From: an uncultured Sulfitobacter sp.
GTDB taxonomy: Bacteria > Pseudomonadota > Alphaproteobacteria > Rhodobacterales > Rhodobacteraceae
Assembly (NCBI GenBank): GCA_937138475.1
Contig: CAKZPD010000036.1
Span: 1 to 64,000, forward strand
Length of the DNA: 64,000 bases
Reading direction: 5' to 3'
Below, in pieces: positions 8,473 through 16,616 of the stretch. A program made the translations under genes and the position numbers. Position 1 is the first letter of the stretch. Each line of letters opens with the position of its first letter. A model generated the notes under the pieces. That model was not told the DNA's origin, made no database searches, and saw only the letters and a program-made list of their open reading frames with translations.

Positions 8473-9286
8473 CTGGCATCCCTCCGATCAATGTATCAAG
8501 GATCGCCATCACATCGCGGGTCAGATCGGCAAAGGCCCAGGCAAAGGGTGTGACGGAATAAATCAACAAGACGAACACGCTGAGCAAGGTGATGGGAAAG
8601 CCGAACGAAAACAAATTCAGCTGAGGCGCCGATTTGGTGATGATGCCAATCGCCAGGTTGATCATGAACAACACCGCCGCCACCGGCAGCATGATGCTGG
8701 CGGCAAAGGAAAACATGAGGCCCGCAGCGTCGATCCCGCTTTGGATCAGCACCGCATAAATGATCGGCGCGCCGATCGGCACCCGCTGATAGCTTTCGAC
8801 CATCATGCCGATCACCACCATGTGACCGTTAAGCGAAAAGAAAATCACCAACAAAAACAGCGTCAGGATTTGGCTGATCACCGGGGTTTGGCCGCCGCCG
8901 TTCGGATCGACCTGCATGGCAAAGGACAGGCCCGAGGTGGATGCGATCTTTTCCCCGGCCAGACCGGCCGCAGCAAACAAGATGGTAATCGTCAACCCGA
9001 CGCACAGGCCGATCGCCAGCTCTTGCAGCACCAGCGGGATCACCAGGAACGAGGTCAGCACCGCAAGTTGGGGCGGCTCGATCAGCGACAGCACAAAAAC
9101 CCCCAGAACAAACGAAAACACGATGCGGATTTGCAGCGGCATCATCCGCGATCCAAAAAACGGCGACGACATCAAAAACGCCCCGACCCGCAGGTTGACG
9201 ACGAAAATTTGCAACAGAAAATCCAACAGCCCCTGAAGCCCCATACCGGGGAAGCCCCCAAGCGATATGGCATCCAGCGGGATCAT
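8465..9286 (-). CDS. fliR: Flagellar export gate protein FliR
   Basis: FliR is part of the FliPQR export pore. The 273-aa protein begins MIPLDAISLGGFPGMG at 9286, immediately after the fliQ stop; the longer in-frame reading would run back into fliQ. It has several long hydrophobic helices (VLGVFVLSLI, LFLLVIFFSL) and the conserved NLRVGAFLMSSPFFGSR segment near residue 30. Confidence 0.96.
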   Translation of the reverse strand: MIPLDAISLGGFPGMGLQGLLDFLLQIFVVNLRVGAFLMSSPFFGSRMMPLQIRIVFSFVLGVFVLSLIEPPQLAVLTSFLVIPLVLQELAIGLCVGLTITILFAAAGLAGEKIASTSGLSFAMQVDPNGGGQTPVISQILTLFLLVIFFSLNGHMVVIGMMVESYQRVPIGAPIIYAVLIQSGIDAAGLMFSFAASIMLPVAAVLFMINLAIGIITKSAPQLNLFSFGFPITLLSVFVLLIYSVTPFAWAFADLTRDVMAILDTLIGGMPDG

Positions 9287-9287
9287 A

Positions 9288-9554
9288 TCAGTTGATTGCC
9301 GCGATTTCTTCGAAGATGAAGGCAAAATAGTCGGTCAACTGGGTCATCATGAACCCGGACAACAGGCCAATGGTCATCAGCACCAGCAAAAGCTTTGGCA
9401 CAAAGCTGAGCGTCATTTCGTTGATCGAGGTGGCGGCCTGTAAAATCCCGATCAGCAGACCGATGGCCAATGCCACCCCCAGGATCGGTCCCGCCGTAAG
9501 AATGATGTGCCAAAACGCAAGGCGCAGATATTCGATATTGTTGTCAAATTCCAT
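9288..9554 (-). CDS. fliQ: Flagellar export gate protein FliQ
   Basis: A short 88-aa protein with two hydrophobic helices (AGPILGVALAIGLLIGILQA and LLLVLMTIGLLSGFMMTQL) around the conserved QAATSINEMTLSFVPK loop, typical of FliQ in the FliPQR pore. It lies six bases after fliP and one base before fliR. Confidence 0.97.
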   Translation of the reverse strand: MEFDNNIEYLRLAFWHIILTAGPILGVALAIGLLIGILQAATSINEMTLSFVPKLLLVLMTIGLLSGFMMTQLTDYFAFIFEEIAAIN

Positions 9555-9560
9555 GGGGCC

Positions 9561-10322
9561 TCAGGGGGTTGAAAAAGTTGCAGCCAGCGATCCGACCGTC
9601 ATGCCCCAGCCATCCACCAGCACGAACAGCAACAGCTTGAATGGCAAAGAAACCAGCATGGGCGACAGCATCATCATCCCCAGGGACATCAGGATGGATG
9701 CGATCACCATGTCGATCACCAAGAACGGCAAGAACAGCAAAAAGCCGATTTGAAAGGCGGTCTTGAGCTCGGAAGTAATGAAGGCCGGCAAAAGGGTTGA
9801 GAACGGGATATCGGCGTTGCTTTCATATCCGTCGGCCCCGGCCATATCGCTGAACATCAGCAGGGTATCGCCGCGGGTGTTGACCACCATAAAGTCCTTC
9901 ATGATCGTCGATGCGGTTTCCATGGCCTGTTCGGCCGGCAGGGTTTCGGCCAGAAACGGCGACAGGGCCTGATCGTAAACCGCCGTCAAGGTGGGCTGCA
10001 TGATGAACAGCGACAAGAACATGGCAATGGCCAGCAAAACCTGGTTGGGCGGGGTTTGCTGGGTGCCCAGCGCCTGCCGCAAGATCGACAACACGATGAT
10101 GATCCGGGTAAAAGAGGTCATGCCCAGCACAATCGACGGCAGCAAGGTCACCGCCGTCATCAGCGCCAGGATTTGCAACGACAGCGAATAGGTGGTGTTG
10201 CCGTCGGCGCCTTCGGCGGCGCTGAGGGCGGGCAGACCGGCGATCCCCAGCCCTTGCGCCATGGCCGGACCGGCGGCCAGAAGGCCCGCCCCGATCAGCA
10301 TACTGCGCCCCAGCCCCTTCAT
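9561..10322 (-). CDS. fliP: Flagellar export gate protein FliP
   Basis: The 253-aa protein has a cleavable signal peptide (LIGAGLLAAGPAMAQ) and the FliP signatures MTSFTRIIIVLSILRQALGT, PPNQVLLAIAMFLSLF and TSELKTAFQIGFLLFLPFLV. It forms the export pore with FliQ and FliR. Its ATG overlaps the fliO stop (ATGA). Confidence 0.97.
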   Translation of the reverse strand: MKGLGRSMLIGAGLLAAGPAMAQGLGIAGLPALSAAEGADGNTTYSLSLQILALMTAVTLLPSIVLGMTSFTRIIIVLSILRQALGTQQTPPNQVLLAIAMFLSLFIMQPTLTAVYDQALSPFLAETLPAEQAMETASTIMKDFMVVNTRGDTLLMFSDMAGADGYESNADIPFSTLLPAFITSELKTAFQIGFLLFLPFLVIDMVIASILMSLGMMMLSPMLVSLPFKLLLFVLVDGWGMTVGSLAATFSTP

Positions 10323-10621
10323 GCGTGGACCATGGGATCAGAGGATGGCTGTGGCGCGGCCATGCCCCCTGAGGGCGCCAACGGCTGGATCGCCGGTTGG
10401 CCATTGCGCCCACTGCAAATCAAGAACCGCTGATCATCCAGCGTCACCAGATGCACCCGTTCCTTGGGGCCAAGGCTGAGGGTTTCTTGCACCTGCATTT
10501 GCCGCGTAGGGCGCATCAGCAGCGGCACACCGCGCAGCCAGCGGGTCAGAAGCTGAGCCATCAGCAACAGCGCCAAGAAGGCGACAACGATCAGCACCTG
10601 TTCCGTGTTCATGTCTGGCAT
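10319..10621 (-). CDS. fliO: Flagellar biosynthesis protein FliO
   Basis: FliO helps assemble the FliP pore. The protein is about 100 aa with one N-terminal membrane helix (VLIVVAFLALLLMAQLLTRW) and a small cytoplasmic beta domain (QVQETLSLGPKERVHLVTLD, then DQRFLICSG), as in the family. Start choice is uncertain between 10621 (AAAGGG three bases upstream) and 10612. It has its own sigma-54 promoter, separating fliOPQR-flhB from fliKLMN. Confidence 0.88.
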   Translation of the reverse strand: MPDMNTEQVLIVVAFLALLLMAQLLTRWLRGVPLLMRPTRQMQVQETLSLGPKERVHLVTLDDQRFLICSGRNGQPAIQPLAPSGGMAAPQPSSDPMVHA

Positions 10622-10651
10622 TTGCCCTTTGCTTTGTTTCAAAGCTTAACA

Positions 10652-10668
10652 GGCAAATCCCGTGCCAA
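10652..10668 (-). promoter_or_regulatory. Sigma-54 promoter of fliO
   Basis: Minus-strand TTGGCACGGGATTTGCC is a near-perfect -24/-12 element with GG-N10-GC. The predicted start is about 20 bases before the fliO ATG. Confidence 0.8.
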
Positions 10669-10785
10669 CCGCACCCGCGGCGCGCGGATGAACTTAAGCG
10701 GATGAATTAAAACGATTTTACAACGGCGCCGACTTGTCAGGGTTTTGACAGCGCGCCGAAAGCCCCGGCGCGGCGGGTGGTGGGT

Positions 10786-10834
10786 GCGGGAGCCTCCGGC
10801 GGGGATATTTTGGAACAAAAGAAGGCGGCGGGGT
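10786..10834 (+). repeat. Rhodobacterales-type intergenic repeat in the fliN-fliO gap
   Basis: The sequence GGGAGCCTCCGGCGGGGAT followed by ATTTTGGAACAAAAGAAG is, from my knowledge of these genomes, very close to an intergenic element found in many copies in Rhodobacteraceae. It contains a short GCCTCCGGCGG stem. It interrupts an otherwise compact operon. Only one copy is in this window, so repetition cannot be shown here. Confidence 0.55.
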
Positions 10835-10859
10835 GGCCTGGGGGGTGGCCTGGTGGGCG

Positions 10860-11174
10860 CTAGATGCTTTCGACGCGTTTTTCGGGTTCGACGATTTCGC
10901 CAAAGCGGATGCCGAAGCGTTCCCCGACCATCACCACCTCGCCTTTGGCGATCATGGTGCCGTTGATCAAGATATCAAGCGGATCGCCCGCGAGACGATC
11001 AAGTTCGAGGATGGAGCCTTCGCTGAGGCGCAGCAGGTCGCGGATCGTGATCTCAGACCGGCCGACCTCGACCGTCATCTGGACCTCGATGCTTTCTAAG
11101 ACGCGCAGGTTTTCGCTGCCGTCGCGTTCGGGTTTGCGGGTGTCTTCGGCGGGGGTTTGGGTGTCGTCTGACAT
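10860..11174 (-). CDS. fliN: Flagellar motor switch protein FliN
   Basis: C-ring component of 104 aa. The SpoA domain is clear: VQMTVEVGRSEITIRDLLRL, SILELDRLAGDPLDILING, GEVVMVGERFGIRFGEIV. The start at 11174 (MSDDTQTPAED) is chosen because AGGAAGG lies seven bases upstream; an ATG two codons earlier is too close to it. It lies 12 bases after fliM. Confidence 0.96.
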   Translation of the reverse strand: MSDDTQTPAEDTRKPERDGSENLRVLESIEVQMTVEVGRSEITIRDLLRLSEGSILELDRLAGDPLDILINGTMIAKGEVVMVGERFGIRFGEIVEPEKRVESI

Positions 11175-11186
11175 GGTCATGCCTTC

Positions 11187-12179
11187 CTATTCGCTGTCAT
11201 CATTGGGTTTGATGCGGGTGCGCAGATGCAGGGCGGCTTGCGGCCCCACCTGCCCCAGATCGGCATCAAACATGCGTTTTCCTTCGACCAGCATCTTGAT
11301 CCCGTCGCCCAGTTGGATGGGGAAGGTATCGCCGGTTTGCAATTGCAGCATCTGGCGCATGGAAACCTTGGGCTTGGCCAGCTCGGCCGTGACGGTGAGC
11401 GGGATATTGAGGATGGCCCGTTCAAGGCGCTGGCGCCAGGACATATCGTCATCGACGAATTCCGACTGCACCCGCGAGCGCAACAGCGACGCAATCGGCT
11501 TGAGGGTTTGCAGCGGATAGACCACATCGAAGGTGGCCGGTTCGTTGCCGGGCAGTTGGACCAGAAAGGTGCAGACGATCACGGTTTCGCTGCTGTCAAC
11601 GAAAGAGGCGAACTGCATGTTTTCCTCGTGGCCTTGCACGGTGAAGGACACCGACATCAGATCGCGCCAGGCCATCTGGGTCGAGGCCATGAGACCTTCG
11701 GAGACGATTTCGATAACGCGCTGTTCTGTTGCGGTAAATTCGCCCGTGTTGCGGTGCAGGGACCGCACGGCCGTGCCACCGTAATAGGCATTGGTCAGCA
11801 GGGAAATAAAGCTGGGTGCCACCACCAGAAGCGAGCTGCCGCGCAGCTCTTCCATGCGGCTGGTGGTCAGGCTCATGAAGCTTTCGGCATCGGCGGTGTA
11901 TTCTTCGAATGTCTTGACCTCGGGGGGGAAGGACGAGATGCGCGGCTGAATGCGCAGCATCGGCAGGAACACCGTGCGGGCAAAGCGGCAAAACCGTTCG
12001 TTGATCATCCGCAGCGCATAGTAATCGCCCAAAAGCGACAGATCGTCCGAGCCAAAGGAAAACGGCCGGACCTCGACGTCTTCGCCGCCGATGGCAAAGC
12101 CCGGCCCGGCGTCGTCATCGCCCAGCCCGTCGATCAGGGCGTTTACCTCTTCTGAGGTCAGTTTTTTCGAAGCCGCCAT
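11187..12179 (-). CDS. fliM: Flagellar motor switch protein FliM
   Basis: C-ring protein that binds CheY-P and FliG. The 330-aa product has the N-terminal CheY-binding helix (LTSEEVNALIDGL, a variant of LSQDEIDALL), the middle domain (RMINERFCRFARTVFLPMLR) and a C-terminal SpoA domain (LTVTAELAKPKVSMRQMLQL). The ATG at 12179 gives MAASKK; a TTG two codons upstream is less likely. It lies directly after fliL. Confidence 0.96.
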   Translation of the reverse strand: MAASKKLTSEEVNALIDGLGDDDAGPGFAIGGEDVEVRPFSFGSDDLSLLGDYYALRMINERFCRFARTVFLPMLRIQPRISSFPPEVKTFEEYTADAESFMSLTTSRMEELRGSSLLVVAPSFISLLTNAYYGGTAVRSLHRNTGEFTATEQRVIEIVSEGLMASTQMAWRDLMSVSFTVQGHEENMQFASFVDSSETVIVCTFLVQLPGNEPATFDVVYPLQTLKPIASLLRSRVQSEFVDDDMSWRQRLERAILNIPLTVTAELAKPKVSMRQMLQLQTGDTFPIQLGDGIKMLVEGKRMFDADLGQVGPQAALHLRTRIKPNDDSE

Positions 12180-12191
12180 GCCCAAGCCCGC

Positions 12192-12782
12192 TTATTGCAA
12201 CATGAATGAGGTGAAATGAACACTTTCGACGCCGCCGAACCCCTCAAGCATTTCAAGTTTCGCATTCACTGCCTCGGCCATCTTGACCGCCAGCATATCG
12301 CGGCCGGCTTTGCCTTGGATGTCTTCTTCGGTGAATTCTCCGATGACGCCAAGAATTTCAGATCGCAGGGCAAGTTGATGGTTTTCAACGTTTTCGATCA
12401 CGCTTTCATCATATTGCGTCGAGATCCCGACCCCCAGCTGCAAGAACTTGCGCGAATTTCGCAGATTGGTGGTGAAATTGCCGTCGAACTCAAAATACGA
12501 GGTCACAAAGGTATCGACGTCGGGGGTTTCCTTCTTGTTCAGCTTGGGGGCGCTGTCTTCCTCAGCCACTTCTTCCTCTTCGGGCAGCTGGCCGCTTTCT
12601 TTCAGCTTGCGTTCGATGATCTGTTCGATTTCATCGCTGGGGGTCAGGCTTTGACCGCCGAACATGAAAAAGCCGGCGCCAAGGCCAACGCCAATCATGG
12701 CGATGCCGCCAAAGACCAGCCCAAGGATTTTAACCAACCCGCCTTTTTTCTTTTTCGGTTCATCGCTGTCTTGATCCGCCAT
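12192..12782 (-). CDS. fliL: Flagellar basal body-associated protein FliL
   Basis: FliL surrounds the stator and supports torque. The 196-aa protein has a Lys-rich cytoplasmic start (DEPKKKKGGLVKILG), one membrane helix, an acidic linker (LPEEEEVAEEDSAP) and the periplasmic stomatin-like FliL domain (NFTTNLRNSRKFLQLGVGIS, ending VESVHFTSFMLQ). A second FliL-like gene lies at 22351-22893. Confidence 0.95.
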   Translation of the reverse strand: MADQDSDEPKKKKGGLVKILGLVFGGIAMIGVGLGAGFFMFGGQSLTPSDEIEQIIERKLKESGQLPEEEEVAEEDSAPKLNKKETPDVDTFVTSYFEFDGNFTTNLRNSRKFLQLGVGISTQYDESVIENVENHQLALRSEILGVIGEFTEEDIQGKAGRDMLAVKMAEAVNAKLEMLEGFGGVESVHFTSFMLQ

Positions 12783-12801
12783 TGCGTGCTCCTGCGTAGA
12801 A

Positions 12802-14799
12802 TTAAGCGATCACATTGATGCCGCCTGCGTTGCCCGATTGGGCCGCGCGCTGTGCATCTGTGGTGCTTTGCCCGTGTCGGGCGGGTTTCGATTTTTGGCC
12901 GGCAGCATCCGTGCCGCGTTGTTTTGAAGGTTGCGAATGCCCCTGCCCGCCCATGCCCTGCCCCCCCATCGAGGTCGAGAAGGACGCAAGGCGAAACCCT
13001 GCATGTTCCAGCATTTGGCCCAAGCGATCCTCGGCGCCGATCAGCACCCGCGCCGCCGAGGCCGTTTCGGTCACGATGCGCACTTGGGTATCGTCTCCGC
13101 GGAACTCAAGGTTCACATGCATATCGCCAAGGTTCTTGGGGCGCAGGGAAATATCATAGCGCGCGACCCCGTCGCTGTGCATTTTTTCGATTTGGGCCAC
13201 CAGCTTTTGCCCCCATTGCGCATCGCGCATGTTCAGCGCCACGGCTTGGCGCAGGATTTGTGTCTGGACCTGATCCTGACCCAAACCAAGCGGCCGGGCG
13301 TTTTGGGGCGGTGGACCCGGTTGATCCAGCTTGGGCGATTGGGCCTGTTGGTTGGCCGGCGCATCTGATGCGGCATCCTCAAGGGGCGGCGGGGCGGTCA
13401 TTGCCGATTGGGCGCGGTTCTGCGGACCTGTGGCGGGGCCGTCCACCGTGCCATCGGGAGATACTTTGAACTTAAAGACAATCGGGGCCGGGTTTTGGGC
13501 CGGGTCAGATGCGGCGCCAATCGAAGGCGCGTTGGGTGGGGCCATGGGCTGATCGCCTGCCGGGCCGGGATTACTGGGCCCGGCACGCCGGGCATCCCCC
13601 GCCGCCACGCGAATCGGGGCCGCCAGATTGGCCAGATTAGCCGGGGCGTCCGGGCCTTGGGCCTGCGGGCGCGGCGCATGGGCCGGCTTGGTCGTGGGCG
13701 CGGCGGCGGGGGCATCCCCATCCGCCAAGGGCAAATCATCTGGCGCAGGGGCGTTCACAGCCGGGTCTTTGGCCCCGGCGACAACCGCCAGACGGGGGTC
13801 AGCCGTTGCATTGATTTTGGCAGCAGTTTGGGCATCAGATATGGCACCAGTTTTGGCATCCACGCCGGGCGTCATCGGGGCAATCGGGCCATCACCTGGC
13901 ACCTTTTGTCCTGCCATCCTCACCTGTGCCGGATCAGAAGGCGCGGCCTTTGCAGCCAGATCCAAGGCCAGGTCCAACTCCGCATTGGGCGCGGCGGGGC
14001 GCAGCATCTGCTGGCCAGCTTGCGCAGCATTTGGCGGCGGGGACATGGGATTGGCGGCATCCGCGTTATCGGGATCGGTCTGCGCAGCCAAGGGCGGCGC
14101 CTTGGGCATGGCCCCGGCCGGCCGCAGACCCACCGCGCCCGCGACATCGCCCGCGCCATGGCCGGGCGGCGGGGCGGCGGGATCATCTGGCGGCATCATT
14201 CCGGGCAGGGCGACAAGCGCATCCGGGGCCGGCGCAGTTTCATCGCCCACCCAAGCGGCCCGGTCACCCGGTGCCTGCCCATCCGGGGCCTGCCCATCCG
14301 GGGCCTGTCCATCCGGGGCCTGTCCATCCGGGGCGGCGGCCAAGATGTCGATGCCCTGTTGCGCGCCCTGCCCCGGCTGCGACGTCGATATATCAAGCGA
14401 AATGGCGTGGCCGGCCGGTTTCGCCAGTGCCTTGGCCATCGCCGGATCAACCGCCACGGCCAGGGCATCGCCCTGCGGTGCGGACGTGTCAGCGAATTGA
14501 CGCAAAGCCGCCATGATCTGTCCGGCGTCGGGCGCTTGGGTCAACAGACCCGGTGCCGCATCACCCTCGGCCAGCAGATCAGGCGACAGCGGCGCAAGCG
14601 TCCGATCCGCCGCGCCGGGATCACCTGTGGCAAGGCCCTGCGGCGCGTCATCAGCCGAGGTCTGGTTTTGTTCAAGCATTTGGTCAAACGATTGCGGCGA
14701 CGCGCCCGCCACAGCCCGCGAGATCACATCCCCCAGCCCAAGGGCATTGCTGCCCTCGGTGGGGCGCGAAAACTCAGCACTGCGACCGATCCCATCCAT
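12802..14799 (-). CDS. fliK: Flagellar hook-length control protein FliK
   Basis: FliK measures hook length and triggers the FlhB switch. The 665-aa protein is long and rich in Ala, Pro, Asp and Gln. Only the C-terminal Flg_hook domain (about residues 530-625) is conserved (YDISLRPKNLGDMHVNLEF, MLEHAGFRLASFS). A PDGQA pentapeptide repeat lies near residue 160. The great length is interesting because the hook protein FlgE is also giant. It has its own strong sigma-54 promoter and heads fliKLMN. Confidence 0.92.
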   Translation of the reverse strand: MDGIGRSAEFSRPTEGSNALGLGDVISRAVAGASPQSFDQMLEQNQTSADDAPQGLATGDPGAADRTLAPLSPDLLAEGDAAPGLLTQAPDAGQIMAALRQFADTSAPQGDALAVAVDPAMAKALAKPAGHAISLDISTSQPGQGAQQGIDILAAAPDGQAPDGQAPDGQAPDGQAPGDRAAWVGDETAPAPDALVALPGMMPPDDPAAPPPGHGAGDVAGAVGLRPAGAMPKAPPLAAQTDPDNADAANPMSPPPNAAQAGQQMLRPAAPNAELDLALDLAAKAAPSDPAQVRMAGQKVPGDGPIAPMTPGVDAKTGAISDAQTAAKINATADPRLAVVAGAKDPAVNAPAPDDLPLADGDAPAAAPTTKPAHAPRPQAQGPDAPANLANLAAPIRVAAGDARRAGPSNPGPAGDQPMAPPNAPSIGAASDPAQNPAPIVFKFKVSPDGTVDGPATGPQNRAQSAMTAPPPLEDAASDAPANQQAQSPKLDQPGPPPQNARPLGLGQDQVQTQILRQAVALNMRDAQWGQKLVAQIEKMHSDGVARYDISLRPKNLGDMHVNLEFRGDDTQVRIVTETASAARVLIGAEDRLGQMLEHAGFRLASFSTSMGGQGMGGQGHSQPSKQRGTDAAGQKSKPARHGQSTTDAQRAAQSGNAGGINVIA
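14272..14333 (+). repeat. 15-bp tandem repeat inside fliK
   Basis: About four copies of the 15-bp unit GGGGCCTGYCCATCC occur in a row. On the minus strand they encode the pentapeptide APDGQ/GQAPD in frame in the FliK ruler region. A multiple of three lets the copy number change without frameshift. Confidence 0.85.
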
Positions 14800-14836
14800 G
14801 CGTCACCTAACTTTGCCATACGTTACCGGGCCTTGC

Positions 14837-14853
14837 TGCAAAAAGGGTGCCAA
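14837..14853 (-). promoter_or_regulatory. Sigma-54 promoter of fliK operon
   Basis: Minus-strand TTGGCACCCTTTTTGCA matches the -24/-12 consensus almost perfectly (GG-N10-GC). It lies in the short fliJ-fliK gap, with a predicted start near 14825 and the fliK ATG at 14799. Confidence 0.85.
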
Positions 14854-14858
14854 CCCGG

Positions 14859-15278
14859 TCAGCTTGGGCGCGTCTGTTTGCGCGGCGGGCGGGCACGCTC
14901 GGCTTTGTCTTCGGCCTCTTGCGCGAAAACCCGTCGTTCCGTCACAGCCCGTTCGCTTAGTATTTTTTCTTTTTGCTTGGATTGTGCAAGCCTCGTTTGC
15001 GCGGTTTCGATTTCTTTTCCTAAAAACTCAAGCCGGTTTTTAGCAAATTCACGTTGCTGGGCCATTTCGCGGCCATACCACGCCTTGGACCGCAGCATTT
15101 GCACGCTTTGCTCGCCTTTGGCGGCGCTGTTCTCGGCCAACAGACTGGCCAGTTTTTCATCCAGATCCGCCAGCTTTTCATGATCAGCCACCAACCCGCC
15201 CAAGGCATCAGCCTTGCGGCGCAGCGCCAGTTTTTCACGTTTTACCATCAATTCGAACAAACGGGCTTTGCGCGACAT
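14859..15278 (-). CDS. fliJ: Flagellar export chaperone/stalk protein FliJ
   Basis: A 139-aa, nearly all-helical coiled-coil protein rich in Lys, Glu and Ala (FELMVKREKLALRRKADALG, REMAQQREFAKNRLEFLGKE). It lies six bases after the ATPase fliI and closes the fleT-fliEFGHIJ group. FliJ is the central stalk of the export ATPase. Sequence identity in this family is low; the call rests on size, coiled coil and position. Confidence 0.88.
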   Translation of the reverse strand: MSRKARLFELMVKREKLALRRKADALGGLVADHEKLADLDEKLASLLAENSAAKGEQSVQMLRSKAWYGREMAQQREFAKNRLEFLGKEIETAQTRLAQSKQKEKILSERAVTERRVFAQEAEDKAERARPPRKQTRPS

Positions 15279-15284
15279 TGCCGG

Positions 15285-16616
15285 TTAATCCCCCATCAAG
15301 CTGATCAAATCCGCCTGGCTGTCGTTAAAATATGCCGGTTCATGCGCCGCCTGGGCCACATAGGCGGTGATCTTGGGCCATAGCGCAATCGCCAGGTCCA
15401 GCTCGGGATCTTGGCCGGCGGCGTAACCGCCCATCAGCATCAGATCGCGGTTTTCCATATAGACGGAAATCAAACGCTTGAATTTCACCGCCGCCTTTTG
15501 ATGGCGATCCGGCACCACTTCGTTCATCACCCGGCTGACCGAGGCGGTCAGATCAATGGCCGGATAAATACCCATCTGGGTTTGCTTGCGCGACAAAACG
15601 ATATGCCCGTCCAGGATCGCCCGCGCCGTATCGACCACCGGATCATTGGTGGTGTCATCCCCATCCGCCAACACCGTATAGATCGAGGTGATCGCCCCCT
15701 CGCCTTCGGCGCCGGTGCCCGAACGTTCGATCAAGTTCGGGATCAGGGAAACGACCGACGGCGGATAGCCCTTGGCGGTGGGTTGTTCGCCCAAGGCCAG
15801 GCCCACCTCGCGTTTGGCGTGGGCAACGCGGGTTAAGGAATCCATGATCAACAACACATCCTTGCCCTGCGCGCGAAAATATTCTGCAATCGCTGTGGCG
15901 CGGTTCGCGCCGCGGATGCGCAACAAGGCGGACCGGTCCGCCGGAACCGCAACCACACAAATCTTGTTGCGCGCCTCAAGCGTCATGGATTGTTCGACAA
16001 AGGCACCCACCTCGCGGCCGCGTTCGCCGATCAGCCCCACCACGATCACGTCGGCCTCGGAAAAGCGGGTCATCATCGACAAAAGCACCGATTTCCCCAC
16101 CCCCGAGCCGGCAACGATCCCGACGCGCTGCCCGCGACCGATGGTCAAAAGCGCGTTGACCGCACGCACACCCACATCAAGCGGTTGGGAAATCGCGCGG
16201 CGCGTCAATGGGTTGACGGTTTTGCCATGCAGCGGCCACCGGTGGTCAAGCACCGGCGCCGGCCGGCCATCCAGCGGGGCGCCCTGGGCATCAATCACCC
16301 GGCCGAGCAGCCCATCGCCCACCGCAATTTCGCGGCCGCCCTGGGCGATCGTCACCAATGCGCCGACCTCAATTTCGGCGTTCTGATCATACAAAAACGC
16401 CAGATTGCGCCCATCGCGAAAGCCGATTACCTCGGCCTCGACTGGGGTATCATCGGGCAAATGGACATGACAGATGGAGCCGACCGAAACCGGAAATCCA
16501 TCACATTCAATAACTTGCCCATCAAATCGCGTCACCCGCCCCGATACCGTCACTGCGGGCGGGGCCGCCATCTGGCCGATGCGCGTGGTCAGGGCGGCAA
16601 GCGCTGCGCCGCTCAT
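15285..16616 (-). CDS. fliI: Flagellum-specific export ATPase FliI
   Basis: The 443-aa F1-beta-like ATPase energises flagellar export. Walker A is VGIVAGSGVGKSVLL (about residues 163-177) and Walker B is KDVLLIMDSLTRVAHAKREV, with the conserved SLTRxAxAxREVGLALGE region. The start overlaps the fliH stop by four bases. Confidence 0.97.
   Translation of the reverse strand: MSGAALAALTTRIGQMAAPPAVTVSGRVTRFDGQVIECDGFPVSVGSICHVHLPDDTPVEAEVIGFRDGRNLAFLYDQNAEIEVGALVTIAQGGREIAVGDGLLGRVIDAQGAPLDGRPAPVLDHRWPLHGKTVNPLTRRAISQPLDVGVRAVNALLTIGRGQRVGIVAGSGVGKSVLLSMMTRFSEADVIVVGLIGERGREVGAFVEQSMTLEARNKICVVAVPADRSALLRIRGANRATAIAEYFRAQGKDVLLIMDSLTRVAHAKREVGLALGEQPTAKGYPPSVVSLIPNLIERSGTGAEGEGAITSIYTVLADGDDTTNDPVVDTARAILDGHIVLSRKQTQMGIYPAIDLTASVSRVMNEVVPDRHQKAAVKFKRLISVYMENRDLMLMGGYAAGQDPELDLAIALWPKITAYVAQAAHEPAYFNDSQADLISLMGD

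Noticed and set aside
10718..10903. A 61-codon minus-strand frame before fliO
   Set aside because: Pro/Ser-rich, overlaps fliN and the intergenic repeat, no ribosome site.
14272..14333. CRISPR-like short repeat array
   Set aside because: Units are directly adjacent with no spacers and are in frame within fliK.
13408..15183. A 591-codon plus-strand open frame opposite fliK/fliJ
   Set aside because: It mirrors the GC-rich minus-strand genes, is Arg/Gly/His-rich, has no ribosome site or domain, and fliK and fliJ are supported by family motifs and a promoter.
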